From contig URMK01000033.1 of the NCBI GenBank assembly GCA_900548905.1, positions 1 to 64,000 on the forward strand: 64,000 nucleotides of DNA, given 5' to 3'. The translations under genes and the position numbers were made by a program. Shown here in pieces: positions 35,110 through 44,628 of the stretch (positions within the stretch are counted from its first letter, which is position 1; every line of letters begins with the position of its first letter). The DNA is from an uncultured Lachnospiraceae bacterium. GTDB lineage: Bacteria; Bacillota; Clostridia; Lachnospirales; Lachnospiraceae. The notes below the pieces were generated by a model. That model was not told where the DNA came from. It did no database searches and saw nothing but the letters and a program-made list of their open reading frames with translations.

Positions 35110-35170
35110 CATTTATGCTGCGTATGGTCTGTAAAGGCCGGAATAATATGTGAAGTGCAGGAGAGTGACA

Positions 35171-36850
35171 ATGGAACAGGTAATGACAGAGAATGGTTCG
35201 TTATGGGAAAAAAACAGAGTATGGTTGCTGGCTGCTTTTCTTGGAATGATAACCTTTATATGTATTTACGGAATCAGAATCCTGGATTTTACTTATGATG
35301 ACTGGCTGCTGAATGGGGGGGATCTGTCTCAGCATTATCTGGGCTGGTGTTTTTTCAGAAACAGTGACTGGAGTTTCCCGGCAGGACTGATGGATAAAAT
35401 CGCATATCCTAACCAGGTATCAGTCATTTTTACGGACTCTGTTCCTCTGCTCGCCCTTTTTTTTAAAAGTCTCGGGGAATTTTTGCCCGATACCTTCCAG
35501 TATTTTGGGATGTGGGGAATTTTATGTTTTGGATTGCAGGGGGCTTTCGGTGCGTTACTGATTCGTCATTATAAGAAGGACGAGGTAACAGCGATTATGG
35601 GAAGTCTTTTTTTCGTTATTACACCGGTTATGATATACCGGATGTTTATGCATACGGCGCTGGGAGGCCAGTGGCTCCTCTTGTTTGCATTTTGGCTGGG
35701 GTTGGAGAGAAATCATCTGTCACCGGTTAAAAAGGTGGTTTTATGGACATTCCTGGGCTTCCTCTGCGGAAGCATCCATCTTTATTTTGTGCCCATGTGC
35801 GGACTCATCATGTGTGCTTTCCTTTTGGAAGAGTTGATCCAGAAAAAAAACCTGTTCCTGTGCCTGCTTTCAGGAGCCGGATATTGCGCAGCCGTAGTAA
35901 CCACCGTCTATCTGCTGGGGGGCTTTTCTCATGATCATCAGTTGGATGCAGGCGGGTTAGGACAGTTTAGTTTTAATCTCAATGGGTTAATTAATCCGCA
36001 GGGATGGTCAAGGCTGCTGCCGGATCTACCGCTTTATGGGGATGGGGCCGGGGAAGGACTGGCATTCCTTGGAATCGGGATATTGATTTTGTTGGTAATC
36101 GAAGGGATATCTTTTGTAATTTTTTTCGTAAGGAATAAAACGAAAGAAAACGACGGAGAGCGCTCCGGCAGCACGCAGGAAAGATATGGAAATGGTATTG
36201 CATATATACTGATAGGTGTATTATCATTAGTGGTATCTTTTTCCCATCAGCTGGCATTAGGGAGCCGTGTTATATGGGAGATACCCTATCCGGATAAATT
36301 AATATCCTTATGGGGAATGTTTCGTTCCAGCGGACGCTTTATCTGGCCGGTGGTATATGCCCTGACATTGTGTGCCGTTGTTATGTGGGATCGGGTATAT
36401 AAAAAGAAAAGGGCCGCTGTAATCATTTTAGGGTTGCTGCTTATGGTACAGGTTTGGGATTCTTTTCCCCAGCTAAAGATGAGGAATGATGAATTTGGCA
36501 GAGAACAGATATATGAAAGCGGACTGACGGATGAAAAATGGAGTGAGTGGGCCGGGAATAAAGAACATCTGGTATTTGTATCCTATATTATTGAAAATCA
36601 GGGACTTCTTTACAGCTTAAGCGATTATGCTGTGAAAAATGATATGACGATAAATAATTTTTATCTGGCTCATTCGGCGGCCAGATCCGATATCAATAAA
36701 GCGCTGGAAGAGGAGTTACAGCATCCGCAGAAGGACACTTTGTATATTTATAAGATAGAAGATGAAAATTTATGCAAGCAGTACGGGATGGAGTATATAC
36801 AGGTTGACGGCATTATTGTGGGTACTGTGAAGTCAGGTACCCCGCAGTAA
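35171..36850 (+). CDS. DUF6311-like polytopic membrane protein, copy 2
   Basis: The 559-residue protein is a clear paralogue of the gene before it. It shares the DDWLLNGGDLSQHYLGWCFF loop, FTDSVPLL, the FSFNLNGLINPQGWSRLLPD segment (FNFNGLLNPQGWSQVLTD in copy 1) and the C-terminal VSYI/YSLS region. AGGAGAG lies five bases before the ATG at 35171. The two copies have diverged widely in the helices but not in the loops, so both are probably functional and may differ in sugar or acceptor. Confidence 0.75.
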   Translation: MEQVMTENGSLWEKNRVWLLAAFLGMITFICIYGIRILDFTYDDWLLNGGDLSQHYLGWCFFRNSDWSFPAGLMDKIAYPNQVSVIFTDSVPLLALFFKSLGEFLPDTFQYFGMWGILCFGLQGAFGALLIRHYKKDEVTAIMGSLFFVITPVMIYRMFMHTALGGQWLLLFAFWLGLERNHLSPVKKVVLWTFLGFLCGSIHLYFVPMCGLIMCAFLLEELIQKKNLFLCLLSGAGYCAAVVTTVYLLGGFSHDHQLDAGGLGQFSFNLNGLINPQGWSRLLPDLPLYGDGAGEGLAFLGIGILILLVIEGISFVIFFVRNKTKENDGERSGSTQERYGNGIAYILIGVLSLVVSFSHQLALGSRVIWEIPYPDKLISLWGMFRSSGRFIWPVVYALTLCAVVMWDRVYKKKRAAVIILGLLLMVQVWDSFPQLKMRNDEFGREQIYESGLTDEKWSEWAGNKEHLVFVSYIIENQGLLYSLSDYAVKNDMTINNFYLAHSAARSDINKALEEELQHPQKDTLYIYKIEDENLCKQYGMEYIQVDGIIVGTVKSGTPQ

Positions 36851-36926
36851 GCTGACGGGGTATCTGGTCTTCGCTCCGCTTAGATCGATGCCGCGGGAAT
36901 GAAAAAAGAAAAGGAATGAAAGATAT

Positions 36927-38510
36927 ATGAATGAAAAGGGAGATATCCTGAAAATCCTGAATGATAAGATACCTTTTACGATTAAGGTATGTTTTCTCTC
37001 CGGTATGATATCGGGACTGCTCATGCATGCTTATATGCTCACAAATAAATTACCGAACTGGGACGATATCAATAATGTGGGCAGCTATGCGGTGGGAGCG
37101 GAATTCGGACGATGGTTTTTGAAATATGTCCATCTTTTAACCGGGAAGTGGAGTGTCCCCTGGCTGAGCGGAATCTTTGCGATTGTCCTCATTTCTGCGG
37201 CGGCCTGCTTCGTGGTGTCTGCTTTGGGGCTTAAAAGCGTCACGTCTGCGGTGCTTATTCCGGTAATGATGTTATCCTTTCCCAGCATGTGCAGTCTGTT
37301 TACTTTCATGTTTACGGCTGATTGTTATGCGGTGGGGATTTTGCTGGCATGTGCCGGTGCCTGGTTTATCAGGAAGTATAAATATGGTTTTCTGCCGGGA
37401 AGCGTGTGTTTGGTTTTCTGTATGGGGATTTATCAGGCGTATTTATGCCTTGCCCTGGGGATACTGGTAATGGGCCTTTTCCTGGATATGCTGGAGGAGG
37501 AGAGCAAGGCCGGTATCGTTTTCCGCAAAGGGATTAAGGCGTTTGTGGCGGCCTGCATATCTGTCGTGCTGTACACGATTATTTCCCGGATGATATACCC
37601 TCAGCTGGACGCTTATAATGGTCTGGAGAATATGGGAAAACTGGATTTAATCCGGCTTCCCAGGTTGATTTTACGTTCGTACAGATGGGTGGCGGAATAT
37701 TTTATCCTGAAGCCGTTCTCTTTTATTACAGGGACCGCCTGGGTGTTGAATGTGGCTGTCTGCCTCCTGACTGCCGGACTGGTAATCGCTTTTTTTGTAA
37801 AAAAAAGATTCTACAAAAATGTGTGGACGGTTCTGCTTTACGGGTTTCTTGCCATGATGGTCCCTCTGGCGATGGGATCCATCATTATTATGGCCCCGGA
37901 TGCCAGTGTCAGCATGCTGATGCTTTATCAGTATCATATTTTATATGTGTTTTTGGCGGCACTTCTGGAAAAGAGCCAGGATACGGAAACCGGGCTTTTC
38001 CTGGCGGCGGGTAAGATAAAAACGGGACGCCTGCTGGCCTGTGTGATAACGGTTGTGATTCTGCTGGTAGGGTATCAGAACTTTGTGGTAACCAATCAGG
38101 CGTATTTCCGTATGGGAATCGCTTATGAAAGGGCGTATGCTTATTACAACAGGATTATGGAACGCATTGAGGCCACGGAAGGCTATAGCCCGGGACAGCC
38201 GTTTGCTCTGATTGGAGAATATGGGCTGAGTGAAACCCCGGATTTGCTGGGCAGTTATTCCCTTGACGGAGACAAGTTTGAGGATCTGTCCGGGGTAGCC
38301 AAGGAAACGGGACTCCTGACCAGCGGCGTCCGCCACAATTTCATGAAGACCTACATCGGCGTGGAAATGCCGGATGTAAGCGAAGAAACGGTTAATGCCA
38401 TCAAAGAAACCGAAGCGTATAAAAACATGCCTGCTTATCCTGCCGACGGCTGTGTGAAGCAGATAGAAGGCGTTTGGGTGGTAAAGACCTGCGAGGAAAC
38501 AAAAGGATGA
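36927..38510 (+). CDS. GtrII-like membrane glucosyltransferase
   Basis: The 527-residue protein has about eleven membrane helices. The first loop carries LPNWDDINNVGSYAVGAEFG followed by RWFLKYVH, the GRW-type signature of the glucosyltransferase GtrII family (GT-C). These enzymes move glucose from undecaprenyl-phosphate-glucose to a polysaccharide outside the membrane and depend on a GtrB-type partner. Two GtrB-like proteins occur in the window (5923 and 48119). A 226-bp inverted repeat begins one base after its stop. Confidence 0.75.
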   Translation: MNEKGDILKILNDKIPFTIKVCFLSGMISGLLMHAYMLTNKLPNWDDINNVGSYAVGAEFGRWFLKYVHLLTGKWSVPWLSGIFAIVLISAAACFVVSALGLKSVTSAVLIPVMMLSFPSMCSLFTFMFTADCYAVGILLACAGAWFIRKYKYGFLPGSVCLVFCMGIYQAYLCLALGILVMGLFLDMLEEESKAGIVFRKGIKAFVAACISVVLYTIISRMIYPQLDAYNGLENMGKLDLIRLPRLILRSYRWVAEYFILKPFSFITGTAWVLNVAVCLLTAGLVIAFFVKKRFYKNVWTVLLYGFLAMMVPLAMGSIIIMAPDASVSMLMLYQYHILYVFLAALLEKSQDTETGLFLAAGKIKTGRLLACVITVVILLVGYQNFVVTNQAYFRMGIAYERAYAYYNRIMERIEATEGYSPGQPFALIGEYGLSETPDLLGSYSLDGDKFEDLSGVAKETGLLTSGVRHNFMKTYIGVEMPDVSEETVNAIKETEAYKNMPAYPADGCVKQIEGVWVVKTCEETKG

Positions 38511-38736
38511 AGATAAAAAAGTTTGGCGTCCCCCGGCCCTGCTTCCCTGTGCGTCCTGCTGCCCTGCAAGGTTCCTTCCAGGGGACGCTCTCGCTCGGAT
38601 AATCACGCAGCGGTACTAAGGCTGCAAAGGACGCAGCCTAAGGACCGGCGTGCTTATAACGCCCCTTCCAGGAATCCTTGCAGGGCAGCAGGACGCACAG
38701 GGTAGCAGGGCCGGGGGACGCCAAACTTTTTTATCT
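38511..38736. repeat. 226-bp long inverted repeat, probable bidirectional terminator
   Basis: Arms 38511-38571 and 38676-38736 are inverted copies matching at 60 of 61 positions. The interior of 104 bases also folds, with CACGC/GCGTG, CGGT/ACCG and GGCTGC/GCAGCC pairs. Each end carries an A6 or T6 run (outer sequence AGATAAAAAAG), so the structure can end transcription from either side. No transposase and no clear target duplication are seen. The element may be a MITE-like or REP-type insertion. Confidence 0.85.
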
Positions 38737-38765
38737 ACATCCGAAACAAAACAGTAATTTGCTTT

Positions 38766-38793
38766 TTGACAGCAATGTATGGTAAAATATAAC
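38766..38793 (+). promoter_or_regulatory. Strong promoter before the GT52-like gene
   Basis: A perfect TTGACA (38766-38771) is followed after 16 bases by TATAAC (38788-38793). It lies just beyond the inverted repeat and 24 bases before the next start codon, so a new transcription unit begins here. Confidence 0.65.
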
Positions 38794-38816
38794 GAATTTT
38801 AAGAAGGAGCAGCGGC

Positions 38817-39887
38817 ATGAAGGAGAGAATCTATGTCTGCCATACTTTTTATCATGTATATATTGCCTGTCTGAAGGAATTGGACCTGCCCGGGGCAAAG
38901 AGGGGACAGGCTTCCCTGGTATTGAGTACAATGTCCAATGATTTTGGGGATTTGAAGACCAGGACGGAGCGTTCCGGCCTTTTCCGGCAGGTTTTTGTTT
39001 TTGAGGAAAAGGAAGAGGGTTTTTTCCCTGTGCTGGAGAAGTATCACAGGAACCGGGGAAATCTGCTTTTGAATATGTTGTCCAGGATGCGGTTCTGCAA
39101 GCTTCTGGGAAAGCTTCAGGAGCCGTATGTGCCGGTGGACTTCCGGCAGTATCAGGATATTTATGTATTCTGCGATTCCGATCCTATCGGATATTATCTG
39201 AGCTGGAAAAAAATTTATTATCATGCCCTGGAGGATGGTCTCGACTGTATCCGGTATTATGATACGGCCAGATATGATAACCGGGGGCATTTCCGGCTGA
39301 AGTCCTTTCTGGCATCCAAAAACTTGATTTTCATTCAGAACGGCTGGGGAAAATATTGTCTGGATATGGAAGTGAATGATATTTCCGTCCTGGATTACCC
39401 CTGTCCCAAATATGTGGAATGTCCCAGGGAGAAGCTGGCGGAACGTCTGACGGATGCAGATAAGGACTGTCTTCTGGGCATTTTCCTGGAAAACAAAGAG
39501 AATCTGGTGGAACAGCTGACACAGGGGGATAATCATGAAAATAAGATTCTGGTTCTTACGGAGCCGTTGTGTGATTTGAAAACAAGGGAACGGATATTCC
39601 GTGATATTATCGGGCTTTACGGCAAAGGAGCACAGGTGATCCTGAAACCCCATCCCAGGGATGTTCTGGACTACCGGGCGGTATTCCCGGACTGTGTGGT
39701 GCTGGCCGGCAGTTTTCCTATGGAAATGATGAATTTTCTGCCGGATATCCATGTGAAGAAGGTGATTTCCGTATTTACGGTGCCCTCCTCCATCTGGTTT
39801 GCGGAGGAAACGGTATTTCTGGGTGAGGATTTCATGGATAAATACGAGGCCCCGGAAATCCACAGGCAGAATGAGCAGATAAAGTAG
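38817..39887 (+). CDS. GT52-like (lipooligosaccharide sialyltransferase family) transferase
   Basis: The 356-residue protein starts MKERIYVCHTFYHVYIACLK and has YYHALEDGLDCIRYY near residue 140. Its QVILKPHPRDVLDYR near 270 is the conserved donor-site segment of GT52 and polysialyltransferase-like enzymes using CMP-activated nonulosonates. No signal peptide is seen, so it works in the cytoplasm. Because the window encodes CMP-pseudaminic acid synthesis and no other nonulosonate transferase was recognised, it is the best candidate for adding pseudaminic acid. That link is inferred. AAGGAG precedes the ATG. Confidence 0.7.
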   Translation: MKERIYVCHTFYHVYIACLKELDLPGAKRGQASLVLSTMSNDFGDLKTRTERSGLFRQVFVFEEKEEGFFPVLEKYHRNRGNLLLNMLSRMRFCKLLGKLQEPYVPVDFRQYQDIYVFCDSDPIGYYLSWKKIYYHALEDGLDCIRYYDTARYDNRGHFRLKSFLASKNLIFIQNGWGKYCLDMEVNDISVLDYPCPKYVECPREKLAERLTDADKDCLLGIFLENKENLVEQLTQGDNHENKILVLTEPLCDLKTRERIFRDIIGLYGKGAQVILKPHPRDVLDYRAVFPDCVVLAGSFPMEMMNFLPDIHVKKVISVFTVPSSIWFAEETVFLGEDFMDKYEAPEIHRQNEQIK

Positions 39888-39898
39888 AAAGGCAGTAA

Positions 39899-41659
39899 TT
39901 GCATACTATGAAGAAAATTTTAAAAAAAATGAACGTCCTTCTTGATGGGAAACAAAAAGTCAAAATGGGCGGAATCGTAGTTCTGATGATTATAGGCGCC
40001 GTTCTGGAGGCCTGCAGTATCGGTCTGGTAATCCCCGTAATCACGACGCTGCTGGATCCGGATGCGGTGAAGGGGGAAGGGTATCTGGGGGATATTTACC
40101 GGTTCTTGGGGTTGGAAAGTACTTCCCAGTTTACGATTGTTATGCTTGTTGCCATTATCGCCGCTTTTGCACTGAAGAATATCTTTTTATATTTTCAGAA
40201 TGTAGTGCAGCTGCGTTTTGTTTATACCAATCAGTTTTCCACGTCCCGGAGAATGATGATTAATTTTATGGAGCGTCCCTATGAATATTATCTGAATGCG
40301 GATACCTCCGTAATCCAGCGGAGTATTACCTCCGATGTCAATAATATGTACGGGCTTATTCTTTCTTCCCTGCAGCTGGTAAGTGAAATGATTATGTTCG
40401 TCGTCCTGGTCATTGTGCTTATGACGCAGGATCCCATGATGATTTTTACGATTGCCCTGCTTTTGGTGGCGGTGCTTTTGATCATTAAGTGCATCCTGAA
40501 GCCTATTATGATTAAGGCAGGAGAAGATAACCAGGAGTATTACAGCGGTCTGTACAAGTGGATCGATCAGTCCGTAATGGGAATTAAGGAAATTAAAATC
40601 GCGAATAAGGAAAATTATTTTATCAACGAATATTCCCGATGCGGGGCCGGCTATGTGGATGCGGTCCAGAAATATAATATTTATAATGCAACACCCCGCC
40701 TTTTGATAGAAACTGTCTGTATTGCGGGCCTGGTCCTGTATCTGATCATCCAGATAGCTTCCGGGAAAGAGGTGACGGCGATGATTACCCAGATCGGCGT
40801 TTTTGCGGTAGCTGCCATGCGTCTGCTTCCCAGCGCCAACCGGATTAATAATTATCTCACCTCTATTTCCTATTTTGAGCCTTTTTTCATGGGAGTCAGC
40901 GATAACCTGCAGGAGGAAATCAATGACAGGAGCGTCAATTATTCCGCACAGGCATATGAAGCGAGAAAAGAAATACGCAAGCTTCCTGTCCGGGAAAAAA
41001 TTGAACTAAAAGGTATCGTCTATAAGTACCCGAATACGGAAGTCCTTATATTTGACCATGCGGATATGGAGATTCCGGTAGGCTGTTCGGTAGGCGTGGT
41101 GGGCACCTCCGGCGCAGGAAAGACAACAATTATTGATGTTCTTTTGGGGCTTCTTACGCTTCAGGAGGGCCGTATCCTGGCTGATGGCATGGAAGTCAGG
41201 GAACACTATGAGGAGTGGCTGAAAAATATCGGCTATATTCCCCAGACTATTTTCATGATTGATGCATCCATAAGAAAGAATGTGGCTTTTGGTGTCCCGG
41301 ATGAGGAGATCGATGATAATAAGGTATGGGAGGCACTGAAGGAGGCCCAGTTGGATGAATTTGTGCGTGGCCTGCCGGAAGGTCTTGATACAGGAATCGG
41401 GGAGAGGGGGATCCGCCTTTCCGGCGGGCAGAGGCAGCGCATCGGTATTGCAAGGGCTTTGTTTGAGGATCCGGAGGTTCTGGTCCTGGATGAGGCGACT
41501 TCTGCGCTGGATAATGAAACGGAAGCAGCAATCATGGATTCCATCAACCGGCTTCACGGGAGGAAAACACTGATTATCATCGCCCACCGCCTGCAGACAA
41601 TCGAAAAATGTGATATGGTTTACCGGGTGGAAAACGGCAGGATTGCAAAAGAAAGATAA
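39899..41659 (+). CDS. ABC exporter, probable lipid-linked oligosaccharide flippase
   Basis: This 586-residue half-transporter has six membrane helices (about 20-320) and an ATPase domain with Walker A GTSGAGKTT, signature LSGGQRQRIGIARALFEDP and Walker B VLVLDEATSALD. The MsbA/PglK layout and the glycan context suggest that it flips an undecaprenyl-linked oligosaccharide. No Wzx was recognised in the window, so this may be the flippase of regions D and E. A TTG at 39899 has AAAGG at six bases; an ATG at 39908 is the alternative. Confidence 0.85.
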   Translation: MHTMKKILKKMNVLLDGKQKVKMGGIVVLMIIGAVLEACSIGLVIPVITTLLDPDAVKGEGYLGDIYRFLGLESTSQFTIVMLVAIIAAFALKNIFLYFQNVVQLRFVYTNQFSTSRRMMINFMERPYEYYLNADTSVIQRSITSDVNNMYGLILSSLQLVSEMIMFVVLVIVLMTQDPMMIFTIALLLVAVLLIIKCILKPIMIKAGEDNQEYYSGLYKWIDQSVMGIKEIKIANKENYFINEYSRCGAGYVDAVQKYNIYNATPRLLIETVCIAGLVLYLIIQIASGKEVTAMITQIGVFAVAAMRLLPSANRINNYLTSISYFEPFFMGVSDNLQEEINDRSVNYSAQAYEARKEIRKLPVREKIELKGIVYKYPNTEVLIFDHADMEIPVGCSVGVVGTSGAGKTTIIDVLLGLLTLQEGRILADGMEVREHYEEWLKNIGYIPQTIFMIDASIRKNVAFGVPDEEIDDNKVWEALKEAQLDEFVRGLPEGLDTGIGERGIRLSGGQRQRIGIARALFEDPEVLVLDEATSALDNETEAAIMDSINRLHGRKTLIIIAHRLQTIEKCDMVYRVENGRIAKER

Positions 41660-41695
41660 GCTGATTTGTTACAAAAACGGCGGAAAGGAGCGGCA

Positions 41696-42817
41696 GTGGC
41701 AGCAGGAAAAAGAAGACTGGCGAATTTTGAATTACTACGTATGCTTGCGATGCTCATGGTGGTTACCATGCATTTCCTTTCCCGTACAGGCAGTCTGCCT
41801 GAAGCAGGGCAGGAGCTGACGGAACGGACGGCTGCGGCCATCCTGATAGAATCCTTCTGTATCGTTGCGGTAAATGTATATGTGCTTATCAGCGGTTATT
41901 TTCTGTCCGAAAGCGGGTTTTCCCTGAAACGTCTGCTGCGGCTGCTGTGCCAGGTGCTTTTTTATACGCTGCTGATTCCTCCCGTACTGGTGCTGGCAGG
42001 GGTGCTGGAGCCTTCCCGGATCAATATTTATTATATCTGGCAGACTCTGTTTCCTGTGGAATCGGGACATTATTGGTTTGTTACGGCCTATGTGGTCATG
42101 TGTCTGTTTTCTCCCGCATTGAATGCAGCGGTGCGGGGTATGACCAAAAAACAGATGCAGATCACGCTGGCAGGCCTTTTTTGTTTTTTCAGCCTGGGGA
42201 AAAGTGTGAGCATCCTTTTGTTTGCCGCAGACAGATTCGGGTATGATTTCGGCTGGTTTATCTGTCTGTATCTGACTGCCGCCTATGTGCGCAGGTACGG
42301 GATTGCTTTTTTTGATAGAAAATACGCGGGAATCGAGGTTTACTTAGGGTCCTGTACGGCAGTAGCCTTACTCACCCTGGCCGCACTGGCGGTCTGCCGG
42401 AGAACGGGGGCCCTGGAATATTATGTATCGGTACCTTTTCATTATAACTTCCTGTTCTGCCTGACCGGGGCGCTCGGACTGTTTATGGCTTTCTCCAGGC
42501 TGGAGATACGCCCGGGGAAGTTATCCGCCTGGATCTGCCGGCTGTCCCCCGCAATGCTGGGGGTGTATTTAATCCATGAGCATATGGATATCAGCGCCCG
42601 CTGGACGGGCTGGATTATCGGGACGCCGTCGGCGCATCTCATGGGTTACCTGATACAGCTGGCGGAAAGTGTGCTTCTGGTTTTTCTCGTGTCTATTGCG
42701 GTGGATTTGTTCCGGGCAAGGCTTTTTCTGGCGGCGGAACGGCTGCTGGGGAAAACGGCCTGGGGAAAAAAATGTGCTGCCGCCATTGGGCGTGCGGATG
42801 AAATCATGAAGAAGTAG
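41696..42817 (+). CDS. Acyltransferase 3 family membrane protein
   Basis: The 373-residue protein has ten hydrophobic segments and the family opening NFELLRMLAMLMVVTMHFLS, whose histidine is the putative catalytic residue. GHYWFVTAYVVMCLF follows near residue 130. Such proteins move acetyl or succinyl groups to surface glycans. A GTG at 41696 five bases after AAGGAG fits best; a TTG at 41666 would add ten residues. A hairpin repeat starts one base after its stop. Confidence 0.83.
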   Translation: MAAGKRRLANFELLRMLAMLMVVTMHFLSRTGSLPEAGQELTERTAAAILIESFCIVAVNVYVLISGYFLSESGFSLKRLLRLLCQVLFYTLLIPPVLVLAGVLEPSRINIYYIWQTLFPVESGHYWFVTAYVVMCLFSPALNAAVRGMTKKQMQITLAGLFCFFSLGKSVSILLFAADRFGYDFGWFICLYLTAAYVRRYGIAFFDRKYAGIEVYLGSCTAVALLTLAALAVCRRTGALEYYVSVPFHYNFLFCLTGALGLFMAFSRLEIRPGKLSAWICRLSPAMLGVYLIHEHMDISARWTGWIIGTPSAHLMGYLIQLAESVLLVFLVSIAVDLFRARLFLAAERLLGKTAWGKKCAAAIGRADEIMKK

Positions 42818-42844
42818 GTAACTGTGAAGGAAATGAACAGTTAC
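42818..42844 (+). repeat. Hairpin repeat, copy 5
   Basis: GTAACTGT and ACAGTTAC form a perfect stem around GAAGGAAATGA, directly after the acyltransferase stop. It is the canonical 27-base form of the family. Confidence 0.7.
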
Positions 42845-42855
42845 AAAGGAGCTTT

Positions 42856-44580
42856 ATGGGAAAACAGTGGAGTCATTTGAAAAAATATAACCGTATTCTT
42901 GAAAGGTATCTGTTTCCGTTATTTCTGCTGATTTATCCCCTGCTTTGGATGAATCAGGGGATTGATGTATCGGATCCGATGTACAGCCTGACGAATTTCC
43001 GGTTCTTCCCTCAAATGGAAGGAAGCTGGGCACTGGCTACCTATCTTGCCAATGTGGCCGGTTGGCTGCTGATGAAGCTTCCCTTTGGCGGTACGCTTCT
43101 GGGAATGAATTTCTATACCAGGCTTTTTATCAGTGCCATGGCTTTGCTTTCCTATTATTTCCTGAAGGGGAAAATGCCGGCCTGGATCGCTTTTGCGGGT
43201 GAAATCATTGCCGTCAGCTTTTGCTGGTGTCCTTCTACGATTCTCTATAATTATCTTACCTATTTTCTGTTTCTTGCCGTCTGCATTCTGTTGTACAGAG
43301 GACTTATATGGAACCGGAAAAGCCTGCTTATCGGGGCCGGTGTATGTCTTGGCCTGAATGTCATGGTACGCACTCCCAATATTACGGAAGCCCTTCTCAT
43401 TCTTGCCGTTTTCTTTTACGGGAAAGTGAGCGGAGAAAAGACGGCTGAAACGTGGAAGCGTGCAGGTGCCTGTGTGGCCGGTTTTTTCCTGGGATTTGCC
43501 GCTGTGTTTTCGGTGGTCTGCATCCAGCACGGGCCCGGGGCGTATCTGGGGATGTTCGGCACTTTGGTAGGCGGCTATACCTCCACGGATGAAAGCTATT
43601 CTCCGTTTTCCATGGTAACCTCCATTTTGGCCGCCTACGGCGGTACGCTGACCTGGCTGATGGTGATTGCCGTCTGTATTTTAGCCGGATGGATTTTTTT
43701 TCATTTGCTTCCGCCCCGTCTGGTAAAAGCGGGAAAGGTGCTGTATTGTCTGTGTATCCCCGTACTCCTCCGGCTTTTCTGGGGGAAGGGGATGTTTACC
43801 TTTACGTATTATAATTATCGGAGCATATACGAGTGGGGGATGCTGTTCTTGTACCTGACGCTGCTTTGCTGCTGTATCTGCCTGGGGAACGGCCTGTTTT
43901 TCCGCAGGGACAGGCTGCTTGCATTTATTATCCTGCTGTCCGTAATCGCCACGCCGCTGGGCAGCAATAATGATACGATGCCCAACCTGAATAACCTGTT
44001 TCTGGCGGCGCCGTTCACACTTTGGATGCTGGGTAAATTTTTCCGCCGGAAGCTGCACAAGAGGGAGGCTTTCCCTGTGATGGCCTTATTGGTCATGATA
44101 GTGGGCATGGTGGTTATTCAGGGAATTGGTTTCCGGAGCCGGTTCGCCTTCGGGGACGGTATCTATGGGGAAAAAAGAAACGCCGGCGTCCAAAATTCCG
44201 CAGTGCTTGCCGGCATGCGGACGCAGGAGGGCAATGCGGAGAACCTTTCCGGGCTGACAGGATATGCAGCGGCAAACGGATTACAGGGACAGAGCCTTAT
44301 CACGTTTGGCAATGCCCCGGGGCTTCATTTTCTGCTGGATATGCCTTTGAGCATCAGTCATGCGTGGCCCGATCTGGATACCTATCCGGAAGGACAGATG
44401 GAAGAGGAACTGTCGGCATTGCAGACGCAGCCGGTGGTGATTGTGTATAAAGAGCATGGGGAGCTGCCGGCGGAAAGCGGAAAATGGAATGCCTTGCAGT
44501 TGTTTCTTTCGGAAAAAGAATATATACTTAACTTTGAAAATGAGGGATACCGGGTTTATACTGCGGGTCATACAAAATAA
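42856..44580 (+). CDS. Polytopic membrane protein, possible GT-C transferase
   Basis: This 574-residue protein has about a dozen membrane helices. The first loop reads NQGIDVSDPMYSLTNFRFFP, with an acidic residue where GT-C enzymes have their catalytic base. A soluble C-terminal domain of about 150 residues ends it. I do not recognise a named family. It lies between the acyltransferase and the WecE-like gene, is flanked on both sides by canonical hairpin repeats, and is probably a glycosyltransferase or a glycan-modifying protein. Confidence 0.65.
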   Translation: MGKQWSHLKKYNRILERYLFPLFLLIYPLLWMNQGIDVSDPMYSLTNFRFFPQMEGSWALATYLANVAGWLLMKLPFGGTLLGMNFYTRLFISAMALLSYYFLKGKMPAWIAFAGEIIAVSFCWCPSTILYNYLTYFLFLAVCILLYRGLIWNRKSLLIGAGVCLGLNVMVRTPNITEALLILAVFFYGKVSGEKTAETWKRAGACVAGFFLGFAAVFSVVCIQHGPGAYLGMFGTLVGGYTSTDESYSPFSMVTSILAAYGGTLTWLMVIAVCILAGWIFFHLLPPRLVKAGKVLYCLCIPVLLRLFWGKGMFTFTYYNYRSIYEWGMLFLYLTLLCCCICLGNGLFFRRDRLLAFIILLSVIATPLGSNNDTMPNLNNLFLAAPFTLWMLGKFFRRKLHKREAFPVMALLVMIVGMVVIQGIGFRSRFAFGDGIYGEKRNAGVQNSAVLAGMRTQEGNAENLSGLTGYAAANGLQGQSLITFGNAPGLHFLLDMPLSISHAWPDLDTYPEGQMEEELSALQTQPVVIVYKEHGELPAESGKWNALQLFLSEKEYILNFENEGYRVYTAGHTK

Positions 44581-44586
44581 TTGTCA

Positions 44587-44613
44587 GTAACTGTGAAGAG
44601 ACTGAACAGTTAC
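44587..44613 (+). repeat. Hairpin repeat, copy 6
   Basis: GTAACTGT and ACAGTTAC form a perfect stem around GAAGAGACTGA, six bases after a stop codon and 15 bases before the next start. It is nearly the same as copy 5 at 42818. Confidence 0.7.
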
Positions 44614-44628
44614 AGAAAGGCGACAGCT

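Noticed and set aside
38511..38736. Complete insertion sequence
   Set aside because: The interior is only 104 bases with no open frame and no target duplication was found. It could at most be a non-autonomous element.
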